A DNA stretch of 64,000 bases from Mactra quadrangularis (GCA_025267735.1 CM046301.1:15436190-15500189), one strand, 5' to 3'. Counted from the first letter of the stretch, positions 1 through 11,769 are shown. The notes: a model not told the origin generated them from the letters alone. Numbers and translations are program-made.

Positions 1-970
1 GGACATTGTATACTTTAAATTAAAACTTTGTATACACTATTAAATGCACATTAATTAAATTACACAAATTAATGTGCATAATTAAACCTAGGACATTATA
101 CCTGGCAGTAAAAATTTATGGCTTACAGTTTATGGCTCAGGCCTGAAGTGTGCATTAAATTTCAAATAATTTGTGAACTTGATTTATGTTTAAACTAACT
201 GAAAGTTTTAACATTTTTGATCAAGGCAAACATTCGTTAGACCACAAATCTTACATTCAGTTTTACTCAGTACTAGACATAAACATTCAAAAGGGTATTC
301 AAAAAGCCCACCCAGCCACAATGCCCCTTCATTCAGTCCAGTTTATGATTCTGCATTGGATTGGAACATATTTTGATGTGTTGTGCAAGTAATTTTAAAA
401 TTTCTAGCTGTTGCAGTATGCTGGATTGACTTTACAGCAGTAACAGTGGTTTGTAGCCAAGATCATATTAGTCGGAATTTTTAATAGCCCTCTCATATCA
501 ATAATGAACACAAACAGTGGAACAAACCAGCACCTGACTCAATCTCCGTAAACAGATATTCTATAGACCCCTGTCATAGGAACTCCTGACATTGCACAGG
601 GGTAACATTCAGAATGGTGACCTTTGTGACAACCAATCAATATGTAGCTTTCATACACACTTAACACTATTAAGAGCAGCAGACTTCAGATTTCAATTTT
701 TTTTAATAGAGTATTGTAAGCTAATTTGACGAGGCATGATATTCAATGGCTGTGATTGGACAATGTTTTGCCCATAGCATCACATTCTATACTTAGAAAA
801 TGTAAAAGGTCTGTAAGTTAAATGATTGCTTCATGAATATTATTATATTTTACAATAGACAGCTGAACATGACCTGTTCTGCAAGCTTGTTAGATGTAAA
901 ATGAGCATGAGCAGGAGAGGTGAATTTAACTGACTTATGGGCTTGAAACTTTTGTTATAATAATGTATAA
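1..970. other. Gene-free AT-rich stretch
   Basis: I see no coding exon, RNA gene or clear repeat boundary here. A 68-residue ORF at 186-392 has no recognisable motif and no splice context. Confidence 0.5.
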
Positions 971-1267
971 CCTGGGTCGGTAGTGCAGTTGGTAGCACGC
1001 CTGGATTTTGAAACTAACATACCAAAAGGGTAACAGGTTTGCATCCAACCGGAGAAGTTATTCCCTTCTATGAAAATTTGACAAAAATAATGTCAATTTT
1101 CCTCCATTAATAACGTATATGGAGATTAGTTTCCAGCCTTTTGGAAGGGTAGTTGAGTACTGGTTATAGATAAAGGTCCAGGAAAGCTAGGTTATGTGAG
1201 CTGGACACCGTTATATGACCTATACAATGTGTTGCTATGGTGTTAAACCCAACAAAAATAAAAATAT
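971..1267 (+). mobile_element. tRNA-derived SINE, family I
   Basis: The left end reads like a tRNA gene: an A-box-like block (GGTCGGTAGTGCAGTTGG) and a degraded B box about 55 bp further on. A body shared with the copies at 10724, 24253, 29673 and 33169 follows (TATGAAAATTTGACA, then GAGTACTGGTTATAG), then the tail GTGTTAAACCCAACA and an A-rich end. RNA polymerase III would be expected to transcribe an intact copy. This one is nearly full length but its B box is mutated. Confidence 0.75.
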
Positions 1268-2141
1268 AATCATGTATACAATGTCCCTACTATCAATATC
1301 TTACTTTAATTTCAAAAACAAAGTATTCAATGAAAATTGCTAAAATGTTTATTAAAAATTAAGGTGTTGTGTGAGTGAAATGTAATATTTATTTAGACAA
1401 ATTGTATTTAGAGAAGAAACATAATGCTTAACCCATCACCTACTTACTAAAGAAATCAAAGGCAAAAATAATTAATTTCAAAACACTATCAAGGTTATAC
1501 CTAATTAAAGTAATAACCTTAACACACCAGACTGAAGCCCGGGGTATGTGAAAATTGATTCAGGCTTGTGAAAATCCTCATTTTATGGAGTCATGCCAAA
1601 TGATAAAATTGATAATTTTGCCCTTTTACTATGTAGTATGTAATATAATAAAGGGGGCTAATGATTGAGAAATTTTAAAGCAATGACTGTAAAGCACAGT
1701 TTTTGGGGAACCTATTATCTTTTCTTTGATATTCAATATTCATTGAGAAATATTTTCTTGTTTGGTACAGTGACAACCAAGTTTAATACAGTATGCCTGA
1801 AGGGATGGAAATAAACTTTGTTAAAATGTATGTGTCACTTATGTACCCACCAGTTTGTATCGGAATATACATGAACATATATAAACACTATACATAGGTC
1901 AATGCGAATAAATTTTAAACTTTATATTAGAATGACATTAAAATATAACATTTCTTATGGTAAATTACCCATAAAGCATTTCACTTGTTAGGCAACAGCA
2001 AATAAATTTACAGATTTTCGTCCCTGTCTACCCTGCGGTAATTGCTCTCAATCATTTTTTAAGTTAAAACAATAATGCTAGGTGGTATAGCTGTGTCCAG
2101 CTTCCCAGCCTATTTTCTGTCCGCACAACCCAGTGAAATAA
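1268..2141. other. Gene-free stretch
   Basis: AT-rich sequence with no exon or repeat boundary that I can support. Confidence 0.4.
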
Positions 2142-2460
2142 TGTTCATGTAATCATGAACTATTCAAACCATTTATGAACAGTTCATACACACTATATTT
2201 CTTAATAAATTTCATGAACTTAAAATCATGAAAAGTTCATAAAATGAAATGTTCATGAACTAAACAAGAACTGTTTCACTTTTAATCAATTCATAAACTT
2301 GACTTTTTTATGAACCAATAGTTCATGATCTATTAAGGTCATAGTTTGTGAACTATTATCATGAATTTTTGAGGAGTTTGTTTCATTTTAATTTCATGTG
2401 CATTCCATGAATAGTTCATTAAATTGATTCATGAACTGTAATGAATTATTCATGAACTAT
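2142..2460. repeat. Cluster of TTCATGAA-type palindromes
   Basis: About 320 bp carry at least a dozen occurrences of GTTCATGAAC, TTCATGAA or one-base variants in both orientations, separated by irregular AT-rich spacers (for example near 2143, 2172, 2209, 2228, 2256, 2318, 2405, 2430 and 2448). It could be a decayed tandem repeat of a palindromic unit, or a cluster of binding sites. The irregular spacing argues against a young tandem array. Confidence 0.5.
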
Positions 2461-3291
2461 GTATGCCCTGGCAGTGATCATTCAGAAGGGGCAATAGATA
2501 GAGTAAAAGACTCGAAATGGAGATTCAGAAATAAATCAACAGTAGTCAAGTTACTAGAGATGATAGCTATAAAGTCAGTCAGCAAACACAGTTGCATGAA
2601 ACCTCAACTTGAATGTAGTTATTTCCCTAATGACATGACATCATTTAATGTCATGCAATATAAAAGACTGCAACTTCCATGTGGATTATAGAAAATGGAG
2701 ATAATCCAAAAACCTGCTAAATTAATTGTGACAATTTCTAACCACATTTAACATGAAATGCATTAGAGGACTTAAAAGACTGTTTGAAATCATTAATAGT
2801 GAGTGGCTATACATTAAAAGGTCCAAAAACAATACTATCAACCGTTCCAGACAAAATTTGAGGACGTTTACTAGTTGTTACAAGTGCAGAAATAACTGAA
2901 AAACTGAAAACTTCAAACCTTCAATAATTTTCTATGAAGACTTTCTAAATCAATGAAACTAATTGTAATTAAAAGTGTCTACTTCAAGTAACAGTTAATT
3001 ACCCAGTGGTTGTAGATTTTATTCAACTGTCGGTGATGCATACAGTAACCCCACTGATGTAAATATTCTTTACAGTACTTCTGTACTCAGTTCAAATGGA
3101 ATTAGATATTTGTACTTATCTGTAACAGATAATCAAAGAAATATTGAGTATTTAAATCAGCAGGGTTGATGTATGCACCACAGATAGTTAAATGATATTT
3201 AACAATACACAGAACATTTTTTATCAAAACTAAGAAAGGAATTGCCTCAAAGCAGCCAGGAAGAATATCCAAATAAATTGTATTTTTGTAC
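2461..3291. other. Gene-free stretch
   Basis: No supported exon. The 86-residue ORF at 2431-2691 starts inside the palindrome cluster and has no family resemblance. Confidence 0.4.
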
Positions 3292-3295
3292 TTAA

Positions 3296-3916
3296 CCCTT
3301 TACTGGTTGCGACATGTGTGAAAAGTAGCCATTTTTTCACCATTACGCGCAAGGGCTATTTCAAGATGCTCTAATTTCATTACTAATTATCATACAGATA
3401 TGCAACTTGGCCAAGTTATTACCTGGTAGAATGTCTTTCAGAAAAACCAAGTTAAGCCCCGATCCCCGTTACCATGGCAACGCTGGGGCGGAGCAAAAAC
3501 GGCAAAAAATGCAATTTTCGCTCTTTTTCAACCCTACATTTGCGTTTCAAACGGTAATATTTTCCAAAATTGAGGTTTAAAGTGCCAGGTCTTTTCAGAT
3601 ACTGAAAACGTGTTTACTTATCAGCATTTGGCGCCATTTTTCTGCACTCAATGACCCCGATTTTTTTTCTGGCGATGAGGGGCGCTGCGCCCCCTTCAAA
3701 CCCCTGCAACAAAGGGGGGCACATCCCCCCTTAGAAACCCCCCTGAGACATCTTTTTGGGAGGGAGGCGCGCGAAAAAGAGCTCATTTTTCGGGGACAAC
3801 TATTCTTAAGTGAAATTCACTTGTTCCAGTTAAAAAACACCATTTTCAAGGCTGTGGCAGCCATTTTGGAGGGGGGGGTCTAGACACGTAAAAATGCGGG
3901 ATTGAGCGGTTAAGGG
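3296..3916. mobile_element. piggyBac-like MITE (family C), copy 1
   Basis: The element is flanked on both sides by TTAA (3292-3295 and 3917-3920), the signature target duplication of piggyBac transposons. The ends begin CCCTTTACTGGTT on the left and, inverted on the right, CCCTTAACCGCTC, so they are imperfect inverted repeats of about 12 bp. The interior has no transposase. It carries G/C tracts, including a GGGGCGCTGCGCCCC hairpin, that are absent from the copy at 15439. It is non-autonomous and would need a piggyBac transposase from elsewhere. Confidence 0.75.
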
Positions 3917-4091
3917 TTAAAGAAGCTTTTAGTTGAACAGTTTTCTGTCAAAAAGTTTTTTTTAAATCATTGTTTGGCTGCCTAGTACAGGTTTAACTGT
4001 ATTTTCAAGTTTACCCACTTAATTTCATTGATAAAAAGTAAAAAGTACATGTAGTTCATAATTAGAATAAATTCATAAACTTTAAAATATA

Positions 4092-4407
4092 ACAAGAAAT
4101 GTAACGTGGAAACCACATTAAAGCCAGATTTAAAAACTTTAATGCAAAAATTACAAAGGGAAATAATCCATAATAAATCCAGGTAGAGTTGTGGTTACTA
4201 TCTAATTCTGTTCATCACATGGTATGTTATCATTGTATGAAGTTTCATTAAGATCTGCCAATAAATGGCAGAGATATATGCTTAATTGAAAACTTTAACG
4301 CAATTTTTAATGACACTGGACAATTGCCTGATCACCCAACCACCTGCCCGCCCCGTATGTGTTTCGCCAAACTATTAGCCAAATTTTTTTATTGAAAATC
4401 CAGCTAA
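4092..4407 (+). mobile_element. Cassette element family B (pearl-like), one core
   Basis: It starts ACAAG, then a hairpin (CGTGG, AAA, CCAC), then AGCCAGATTT. The right end is a hairpin ending AAAATCCAGCTAA, the inverse of that motif. Between them is one copy of the roughly 155-bp core (GGTAGAGTTGTGGTTACT onward) that is tandemly repeated in the copy at 17911. It has no coding capacity. The layout resembles bivalve pearl elements and Helentron-derived HINEs; this is inference from structure. Confidence 0.65.
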
Positions 4408-4550
4408 TTAAGCAAAAAAATCATGTAAAATAAAATCTAAATCCATAATTCATCATTAAAAAAAACAATATCAATAACAACAGTAAAAATCCAACACTAC
4501 ATAACACAACCTACAAATTGTAACATGAATGACAAAATTGGTTTGTTATA

Positions 4551-4855
4551 ACAAGAGGGTCTAGATGGGTCTATATTGCTCACCTGAGTAAAAATGTGAT
4601 TTGATGAAAATTGAAGAAAAATATGGCTTCTTAAACAAGGATGTCCTATAATTTGCCCTTATGTGAGCTAGTTTTTGACTACACTAAGCCCATTATCTAA
4701 CTTAAGTTAATGATTTCATTTGTAAGAATTTTCTGACCATGTTAGATAAATATTGTTGCCTCATTGAAAAAGTAAAAGAGGCACATCAATGGATGCCAGA
4801 CTATCCACCCAGCCGCAGTAGCTCATTCTAAGCTCTTTGTGCTCAGGTGAGCCAA
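4551..4855 (+). mobile_element. Cassette element family D, short copy
   Basis: It starts ACAAGAGGGTCTAGATGG and has the subterminal block GCTCACCTGAG at 4580-4590. It ends with GTGCTCAGGTGAGCCAA, the inverse of that block. Longer relatives lie at 56025-56583 and, truncated, at 9430-9668. It carries no ORF. The ends follow the same plan as families A and B. Confidence 0.6.
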
Positions 4856-5735
4856 AATTATGTCAAATATACAAAACAAGATTTTATATTGTGATAATAA
4901 AACAGTATGGTTCATTTCAATTCACATCATTGAAAATAAACTTACTAAGTAAATAGTACACATAAATACATTTATTCATTCATAAAACCACTTTATAAAT
5001 ATAACATTTAATTACTTACATTTCCTCTTGTTTATAAACTAATTAAACAACAGGAAGTAATCATTACATATTCCAGGGGCGAGTCAGAGCAAGATTTTTC
5101 CAGGGGGGAGGGGGGGGGGTTTGGAGTTCCTATTTTAATTCAATTTTCAATTCATTATTTCATTTTATTTCAACAATGGCAGGAGACGGGTTGTCATCAC
5201 AGTCCCCTGACCTTTAAAACTAAGGGTTAACCAACATTTTTAAGTATTTGTCAACTTCAGAAAAAGGGGCCACAGTCCCTTAAAAATGCTCATTGCTGTC
5301 TCCACATGCTTGTTTATTGATGGGTCAGCAAAAACAAGCTTAACTACATGTTCAAAAAGAAAGAATGTAGGCTAGTTTCGTGCAGACCTATCACTAGGTA
5401 CATCTTACAACAATTTTACCTTGTCCTCAACACAAAAATTTCTTACATACAACTGTATATTGTGTTCAACAAAAACTATCACAACCTGCTCATTGTTTTA
5501 CATCCTTTGAAATATATTCAATTTATAAATGTACAAATACAAAACATAAATATATATATGATTTATTCTTTAGATGCATGTTTTTTGTTAATTTATCTTT
5601 AAAACAACATCTGGTGTCTGTAGAGAAATGACTGTGTATACTTTTAAGCAGTTCACTAAGGGAAACAACTCTTCAAACTACAATCATTTAGTACAGTATT
5701 TATTACCTCCCCTAGATTAAAGTAAGTATTCCTTA
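4856..5735. other. Gene-free stretch with a possible hAT end
   Basis: CAGGGGCGAGTCAGAGCAAG at 5076 resembles the end of hAT MITEs (compare 43218-43237) and is followed by a long G tract, but I find no matching right end. The 84-residue ORF at 5348-5602 looks like chance in AT-rich DNA. Confidence 0.35.
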
Positions 5736-6050
5736 CCCCTTTACTGGTTGCAACAAGGGTTAGAATTAGTCATTTTACCTAATCACAATGGGGCTATTCA
5801 AGATTCACTCATTTTATTTCTAATACATGTATACTGACAGAGTTGGCAAATTATTTTCAGGGGGATTGTCTTTCAGATAGACATTAGAACTCCATGCCAA
5901 TCACCATGACAGTGCTGGGAGGGAGCAAACAGGGGAAAATGCAACTTTCAGACTTCTTTAATATAAATTAATTAAATCCTGTTGAAAAAGTCCAGTGTAT
6001 GGGCAATTTTGAAGGGTGGATAGATAAAATACAGAAATGACAAGTAAAAG
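5736..6050. mobile_element. piggyBac-like MITE (family C), decayed copy
   Basis: The stretch follows the order of the copy at 3296 (CCCCTTTACTGGTTGCAAC, a block near 5790 resembling CACCATTACGCGCAAGGG, CTTTCAGA and CCATGACAGTGCTGGG) but with many substitutions and a missing 3' third. The left flank reads TTAC instead of TTAA. It is an old copy, and its right boundary is approximate. Confidence 0.55.
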
Positions 6051-6683
6051 ATTAAAGTTTCAGAATACTTAGTCAATACTTAACCTATGGCTTAAGAAAT
6101 GGAATTGAATTCTGTCACAGCTAAACCACCAAGAATATGTGACTGTTTTGAACAAAGAAGGGTAAACCTTAACAAACAAAACCTCAAAGTAATATAAGTA
6201 CACCCAGAAAAACTATATTTTACACTGAGAAATGTGTAAATATGAAACAAGCAAACTTCGTTTCATGAAAGTCTACAATCTAGTTATAGGCTGAGATATA
6301 TAATTCAACATGACACACTATATATAGTATAACTGACCATGACGTGAAATATATTGATAAAATTAAGTAGAAACTCTATGATGCCAAAATTATAGCTAAT
6401 TTCCCTCGGAGCAATGTAACACAAACCTAACCTAGCTAACAATGGGAGAAAGTCACAACTACTCAGGAAAATTACAGTAAGTTTCCAATACCACATTAAT
6501 GGATTTTTCATGTCAAATGTTACAATTACTGCTGACCACAGCGTAGTTGAACCATACTGTTATATGAACATGACACCATATTATCCCCATGATAGATTTG
6601 TGTTGTAATATTTTACAAAATTTTTTTTAATTAATATACAGTGCTGTTCAAAAGTGCTTGTACAAAAACCTAGATACACTCAT

Positions 6684-7066
6684 TAGAGCTACAACATTTT
6701 ACTTCAATGTCGTTTCGATGCGATTCAATTTTATTTATTCAATTAGATTCATTTAATAGTAAATTTTATTCAAAATGTGCAGTATTTCCTGAATTTGAGC
6801 TTAAAAACTAAATTACATTAATCAAATAAATTGTTACTTAAATTCTTCATGTTTATTTAGAGCAAGGTCAATAAGGCAAACAAATTTTCATACCAAATTA
6901 TTTATAGATAGTTTATGATTTTACCTTAAAGTATCAAATCCTTATGACTTTTATTGACAAGTCTAAAGGCCAGTATCAAATCAAAATTCACAGGTTCCAA
7001 ATCGAAATTGAATCTGCACACTCGCAATCAATTTTCAATATACCGAATTGAATTGTTGCAGTCCTA
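6684..7066. mobile_element. hAT-like MITE, old
   Basis: The left end TAGAGCTACAACATTTTAC and the inverted right end TAGGACTGCAACAATTCAAT are similar. The interior is AT-rich and non-coding. These ends resemble the TAGGGCTGCAACGATTC type common among animal hAT MITEs. I could not find a clean 8-bp target duplication, so the limits are approximate. Confidence 0.4.
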
Positions 7067-7300
7067 ATACCATAGCAGACATCACCTTAAGTTTTCTATA
7101 GTGCTAGCCTGATTGATAATATTATATGATAAAAAAAGTAACTTTCAAATACCAAAATCAATTTTCAATAATCCCAGGCATCAGGCTAGTGGGTTAAAGC
7201 TGTGACTGCTCATGAAAAAAGATACAAAGAGTCTGAGCCAATTCTAAAATTAGCTTTATTTACGTTATAAACATAATCATTTTCATGATACAAATTATGT

Positions 7301-7539
7301 TATAGTTCTATTTCATTAACCTGTCACAACTTAAATAATTACACGGTCACTGAATCTATTATTTTTAACCCCTTTTCGACTTGTTATTTCCCTGATATTC
7401 AAAATCGTCGCATATATAGTTAGATTATCAATAATTAATATGGATTGGTGGCTCAATGGTTAAAAAGAGGTTAAATAATAACACATTCAGTGACCGTGTA
7501 ATTATTCAAGTTGTGACAGACTAATGTAATAGAACTATA
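7301..7539. mobile_element. Foldback MITE
   Basis: The 239 bp form a large inverted repeat centred near 7420. The left arm begins TATAGTTCTATTTCATTAAC and passes through CTGTCACAACTT and ATTACACGGTCACTGAAT. The right arm is the inverse with a few differences, so arms of about 75 bp can pair. No ORF. The family is not assigned; the outer TA is compatible with a Tc1/mariner-type target. Confidence 0.65.
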
Positions 7540-8045
7540 TTTATAGTAAAATTACATGCAGTATGTATGAACAGTTTTCCTCAAAATTTCATAAGTCCAA
7601 AATCTTTTGGAATGCACTGTATTTTGTGGTTTTGTATTTTTTTACACTAAAATCAATGATGTTATCATGAAGTATATGGTCCATGTTAACCACAGAAACA
7701 TGACCCTGGTTAATGGTAGCCAACATCATGTAATTTATAAATGGTCTTGATTTGTCAAGGGATCAGGCATAATGATATATATACATCCAATACTACAAGT
7801 CTGCTGTCCAATTATCAAATATTGTTCAGTGAAATTAGTGGTTGTCTGCTTGTTGGGGACAACCGCTTTTAGATCAGGGAACCAAAAAATTTCTATTGAG
7901 CAACCAAAATTTATACAAATGAGATGAACAGCTTACCACTAAAATTACCTGTTTGGACAACTTCTCTGTATCCTAATTTTGTAAACAAATATTAAATCAT
8001 TATCACTGTGTTCCTCAATGACTTAAATCAGTCTTAATTATAAAG

Positions 8046-8289
8046 CAGTGGTGTTTTTCACAAAAATTCATACGAAAAAATCTTCGTAAGTCAGTTTCAT
8101 ATAACTAGCACTTCTAAGACAGACGGATAATAAGCATAACAACGATATGATATTCAAAAGGTATACACTATTCTACACAATTCTATAATATTTGGAAATG
8201 ATAAGCCAAATAATGAGCGTATCATTAATGTTTCTTGCTTTTGACTTACGAAGAATTTTTTGTAAGAATTTTTGTGAAAAGCACCACAG
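8046..8289. mobile_element. Foldback MITE, CAGTGGTG ends
   Basis: The left arm begins CAGTGGTGTTTTTCACAAAA and the inverted right arm CTGTGGTGCTTTTCACAAAA; both continue through TCTTCGTAAGTCA, so arms of about 48 bp can pair. A CAGTGG start suits hAT MITEs, but the flanks (TTATAAAG, AATTGCAA) are not an exact duplication. It lies just downstream, in minus-strand terms, of the candidate last exon at 8365-8437, so it may be part of that 3' UTR or its flank. Confidence 0.6.
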
Positions 8290-8364
8290 AATTGCAAGTA
8301 GCTGCATAGAGCCTTTTTTACCCTCCTACACGCCATTTTTTGCAACTTACTACACAAAGAATCA

Positions 8365-8437
8365 TTACTTTGAAACATCAACACTCTGGTTGGCCAAGCC
8401 CCTTGCTTCTGCTGCCTCCATTTCCTTTTCCTGTTTT
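8365..8437 (-). CDS. Candidate coiled-coil exon, alternative last exon
   Basis: On the minus strand a TTATTCTAG acceptor (exon base 8437) or a CAG seven bases later (exon base 8430) opens a frame reading KQEKEMEAAEARGLANQS and ending DVSK followed by TAA. The composition is charged and helical, like the exon at 9700-9762. With the CAG acceptor the phase is 0 and it could follow that exon directly. It does not join in frame to the exon at 8804-8861, so the two may be mutually exclusive ends. A GTAATG just before the stop could instead be a donor. The product is not recognised. The exon call rests on splice-like signals and composition only. Confidence 0.35.
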
Positions 8438-8803
8438 CTAGAATAACCACAAGGCTAATGGTGAGACACAGTACATGTACATACTACAGCATAGTGTACT
8501 GTATCATAACAGAAAATTTATTGAACAGTCTGTTAGCTGTACCATAAGCCACCATATAGGCTAAGACAGACAGACTTAAAGTATATTACCTCTATAACTG
8601 ATGCATTATGCCACATTAGTTTCAATACCTAAAAATGGTTTGGCTAAAGGTTGAGAAATGTAGGAAGAGTTGAACCAAGAAGAGTTTTTGACAGATTCAT
8701 AAACAAACAATATGCCCTCAGTAAGATGTCAACAGTTCTGGGAAAGTTTGGTTGAAATAATGAGACAAATGTCGAAATAGTTATGTATACAAGAATCATT
8801 TAC

Positions 8804-8861
8804 TCCTACTCATCAGTTCAGCGGCACGTTGACATTCACCAGTCCAATAGTCAGAGCTTTC
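8804..8861 (-). CDS. Candidate coiled-coil exon
   Basis: On the minus strand a T-rich tract and CTGAAG precede a phase-0 frame reading ESSDYWTGECQRAAELM. It then either meets GTAGGA or GTAAAT donor-like sites in phase 1, or runs four codons further to TGA. With the exon at 9700-9762 it extends a charged, helix-forming protein. The AAG acceptor is less common than CAG and weakens the call. Neither donor joins in frame to the candidate at 8365-8437, so this may itself be a terminal exon. I do not recognise the protein. Confidence 0.4.
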
Positions 8862-9429
8862 CTTCAGAAAAAATGATAGAAGGAACAAAAAACATAATTT
8901 TATAATATCAGAGCTTGAAAATTTCATAGGAAAATAGAATTACGTAGACTATTGCAATAGCACATTGCAATATCATTGCAATATTATGTTTTTATCCAAT
9001 TGATACACCCCAAGTAAATAATAGTCTGGTAAAATAGAGAAAATTCCAACAAATGTCTGCTCCATTATATTTTCCTTGTTTTAGTTTTCAAGTACATTGT
9101 AATTCAAAACTCTACATTCATTTTGACCAACACTTCATTCTCATATTTTTGTCAGACAATAACTAACCATTGCTAATGCTATTTGTTTTTGTCATATTCC
9201 AACTTCAAATTAAATTTGCTATTTAGTATATTGTCAATATCACATATGTAAAACAATAAATTAACAAGCCCATTATGCAAACTTTATGTAAAATAAGTCA
9301 GGCAGAGGAAATGGTGGGATCACATAATTGTTCAGAATTTTGCATAATGGCCACTTAATTCCCTCCAAGTTCTTATTACTTATCATAGTAAATATAACAT
9401 AAGTATGAATATTCACTTCTTTATTTAAA

Positions 9430-9668
9430 ACTGTTGACCCCTATGGCTATGTCAACTTTGACACCTGTGGCATTATCTTCGTAGAGGACCTTCGAGTGAT
9501 GCTACATATAAAATTTGGTAACAGTAGGATTTCTAGTTTTTGACAATATGATTTTGAAGAAATTGTTGACAATAAGGAACAGGCACACAGATGAACAAAT
9601 GCACATACTGGTTTATAAAACTTACACACAATAGTTCACCTAAAGCATTTTGTGCTTAGATGAGCTAA
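9430..9668 (+). mobile_element. Cassette element family D, 5'-truncated
   Basis: It shares GTTGACC, the CTTC-AGGTGACACTACAT-type block and TTTGGTAAC with the long copy at 56025. It ends with a hairpin (TTCACCTAAAGC, loop, GCTTAGATGAGC) and TAA. The left part, including ACAAG, is missing, so the left limit is approximate. It ends only 32 bp before the exon at 9700. Confidence 0.5.
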
Positions 9669-9699
9669 AAAGACATGAAAACTACAAATGAAAACTGAC

Positions 9700-9762
9700 C
9701 TTTTCTTCGGCTGCGTCTGCTCTAAGTTCAGCTTCCATTTTTCTTCTCTCAAGGTCCTTCAT
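9700..9762 (-). CDS. Internal exon of an unidentified coiled-coil protein
   Basis: On the minus strand CATTTTCAG precedes exactly 21 codons (MKDLERRKMEAELRADAAEE, then K), followed by the donor GTCAGT. Both ends are phase 0. Nearly every residue is charged or helix-favouring and the E/K/R spacing is that of a coiled coil. The exon at 56691-56807 and the one at 33616-33711 also end in phase 0, so either can feed this one. The intron to the first would be about 47 kb. Function and family are not recognised; cytosolic scaffold or tether is a guess from composition only. The exon call itself is fairly good because both splice signals, phase and composition agree. Confidence 0.55.
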
Positions 9763-9845
9763 CTGAAAATGGATGATAAATAATGAATATAATGAATATA
9801 TAAAATAATAGCCACTTTATGTGATGGGGGAGATTCTTCAGAAAT

Positions 9846-10114
9846 ACAAGAAATTTAATGTGGAAATCACATTAAAGCCAGATTTAAAAACTTCAATGCA
9901 AAAATTACAAAGGAAAATAATCCATAATTAAGCCAGGTAGAGTAGTGGTTACTTTCTAATTCTATTCATGACAAGGTATATTATCATTATATGAAGTTTC
10001 ATAAAGATCTGACAATAAATGGCAGAAATATAAGCTAAATTGAAAACTTTAACGCAATTGATAACGACACTGGATGCCGCCCAACCCCCTGTTTTCGTTG
10101 AAAAATCCGGCTAA
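9846..10114 (+). mobile_element. Cassette element family B (pearl-like), one core
   Basis: It begins ACAAGAAATTTAATGTGG, with a hairpin TAATGTGG / CACATTA, then AGCCAGATTT. It has a single core copy and ends GAAAAATCCGGCTAA. It is similar in length and order to the copy at 4092, with an internal deletion before the right hairpin. Confidence 0.65.
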
Positions 10115-10723
10115 TAAAATAATAACCACTTTATATGATAGGGAGATTCTTAGGAAAATCAACTTAATGTTCCCCTTAATTCACTAGTCTGGAGTCGAAG
10201 ACAAGTGACAAGCTTCAGGCTAGTGAAAATGATATAATCTAGTGGATAATTTGGTACATATCTGTAAAATGTAAAAGATTAGACTGGTGCTTGTGAAAAG
10301 TGACAGCAAAGACTATCCACCTGGGCTTAACTTTTACACCTCTATCCAGACAATTTTGTGAAAACATGTGACCAGGGCATAATAAATGAGACTCAATCAA
10401 ATAAAACTTCCTTAACATATCTCTTCTAACTATGCAGATATCATAAATACCACATCAACTTTTTTTCTCAGAAACCACTTACATAAATTGCTTATAGCTA
10501 ACTTACAGAAATTACTTATTTTTAGACCTAACAGACAGTTTTCAAAGCTGAACGTTTCTATATATTTATCAAGTGGATATATACAAGAAAACTATTGATG
10601 TACAGTAATTTCAAAGAGAAATAGAAAAAATGTAATTATATTATATTATATTTATCATGAAAATGTATGAAACACATCCACTGTTAGAATGTTAGGTAAA
10701 TTACCAGCTTGTCCAATTTCGAG

Positions 10724-10970
10724 ACCAAGCTCACTTGTAGCATTGTTGGTAACACACTGAGATTTTAAATCTGGTTTCCTGAAGGAGGAACAGATTCAAA
10801 TCCCATCAGGGGCAGTTATACACTTCCGTGAAAATTTGACAATTATGTTGATTTTTCCTCCATTAATAAAGTATATTGATGAGCTGCTCGCCTTGTGAAA
10901 AGGTAGGCGAATACTGGTTATAGGCAATCAACCAGAAAAGCAAGGGTAGGTGTGCTAGTGGCCTAATAAC
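10724..10970 (+). mobile_element. tRNA-derived SINE, family I, decayed
   Basis: A degraded A box near 10733 (CACTTGTAGCATTGTTGG) and a B box (GATTCAAATCCC) at 10793 are followed by the family body CGTGAAAATTTGACA and GCGAATACTGGTTATAG. The 3' tail is missing or unrecognisable. Confidence 0.6.
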
Positions 10971-11114
10971 AAGACCATAATGCAATTGTGCTAGGAATAA
11001 TTGCCCAGAAATCAGCAAAAAAGTATGTGCTAGCTACATTATTGGCAGTTGTTGCAGATCATGTGACTTAATAGACCCTAAATTTGAAAGAGACAGATCA
11101 ATTTATAAGGAATA

Positions 11115-11514
11115 CAGGGTTCATACATATTATTTTGAATACCCAAACTCCATGACTTTCCATAATTTTCCATAATTTTCCATGATTCCTTCCAGTTTTC
11201 CATGATACAACAGAAACACATACAGAACCCAAATATGAGTACAATTAAATTTTTGAAATGGTGTAGTAGTAAAATTCTAATTTTCATTCCCAAGAGAGTG
11301 ATTCTTAGTCTTACCCAACATTTATAGTTGCCATTTATGTTTGAATTTATTTTTTTTCATTCATTTTTATGGGTTGAAATAAAAATAGGCATACAATAGT
11401 TTTTTCCATGACATATTTAATATTTTGCATGATGTTTTTCATTTTCCATGACTTTTCCATTATATTTTCCTTAAAATCAAAATTCCATGATTTTTCCAGT
11501 TTGTATTCACCCTG
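11115..11514. mobile_element. hAT-like MITE, CAGGGTTCATAC ends
   Basis: The left end is CAGGGTTCATACATATTA; the inverted right end reads CAGGGTGAATACAAACTG. Both are followed by runs of the motif TTTCCATGA in inverted orientation, a layout common among animal hAT MITEs. The flanks share GGAATA, a possible partial target duplication. It is non-coding; the 71-residue minus-strand ORF inside it is chance. Confidence 0.65.
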
Positions 11515-11769
11515 GGAATATAAGAGTCTTCAGGTCTAGGTACTAATGTCACAGTAATATGTATGTAATGATGCAATAAGTACAAAATATGTTATAATAA
11601 TTATATATTCTGTTATCACTATAATATTTCACACTTACAATTAACCTATTTTACTATAGGATAATGATAGGTACGGAAAATATTGTAAAAAAGACATAAA
11701 CATGTTTAACATTCCGAGAAATATACTCGAGAAATATACTAGAGTACTTACTGTTAATTTCTTTATAAT

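Noticed and set aside
3595..3786. 63-codon minus-strand ORF in G/C-rich DNA
   Set aside because: It lies inside the piggyBac-like MITE and exists only because of the G/C tracts missing from the sister copy.
8154..8450. 98-codon minus-strand ORF
   Set aside because: It runs out of a candidate exon into a foldback MITE in a different frame from the charged, helical reading, so it is not a likely protein.
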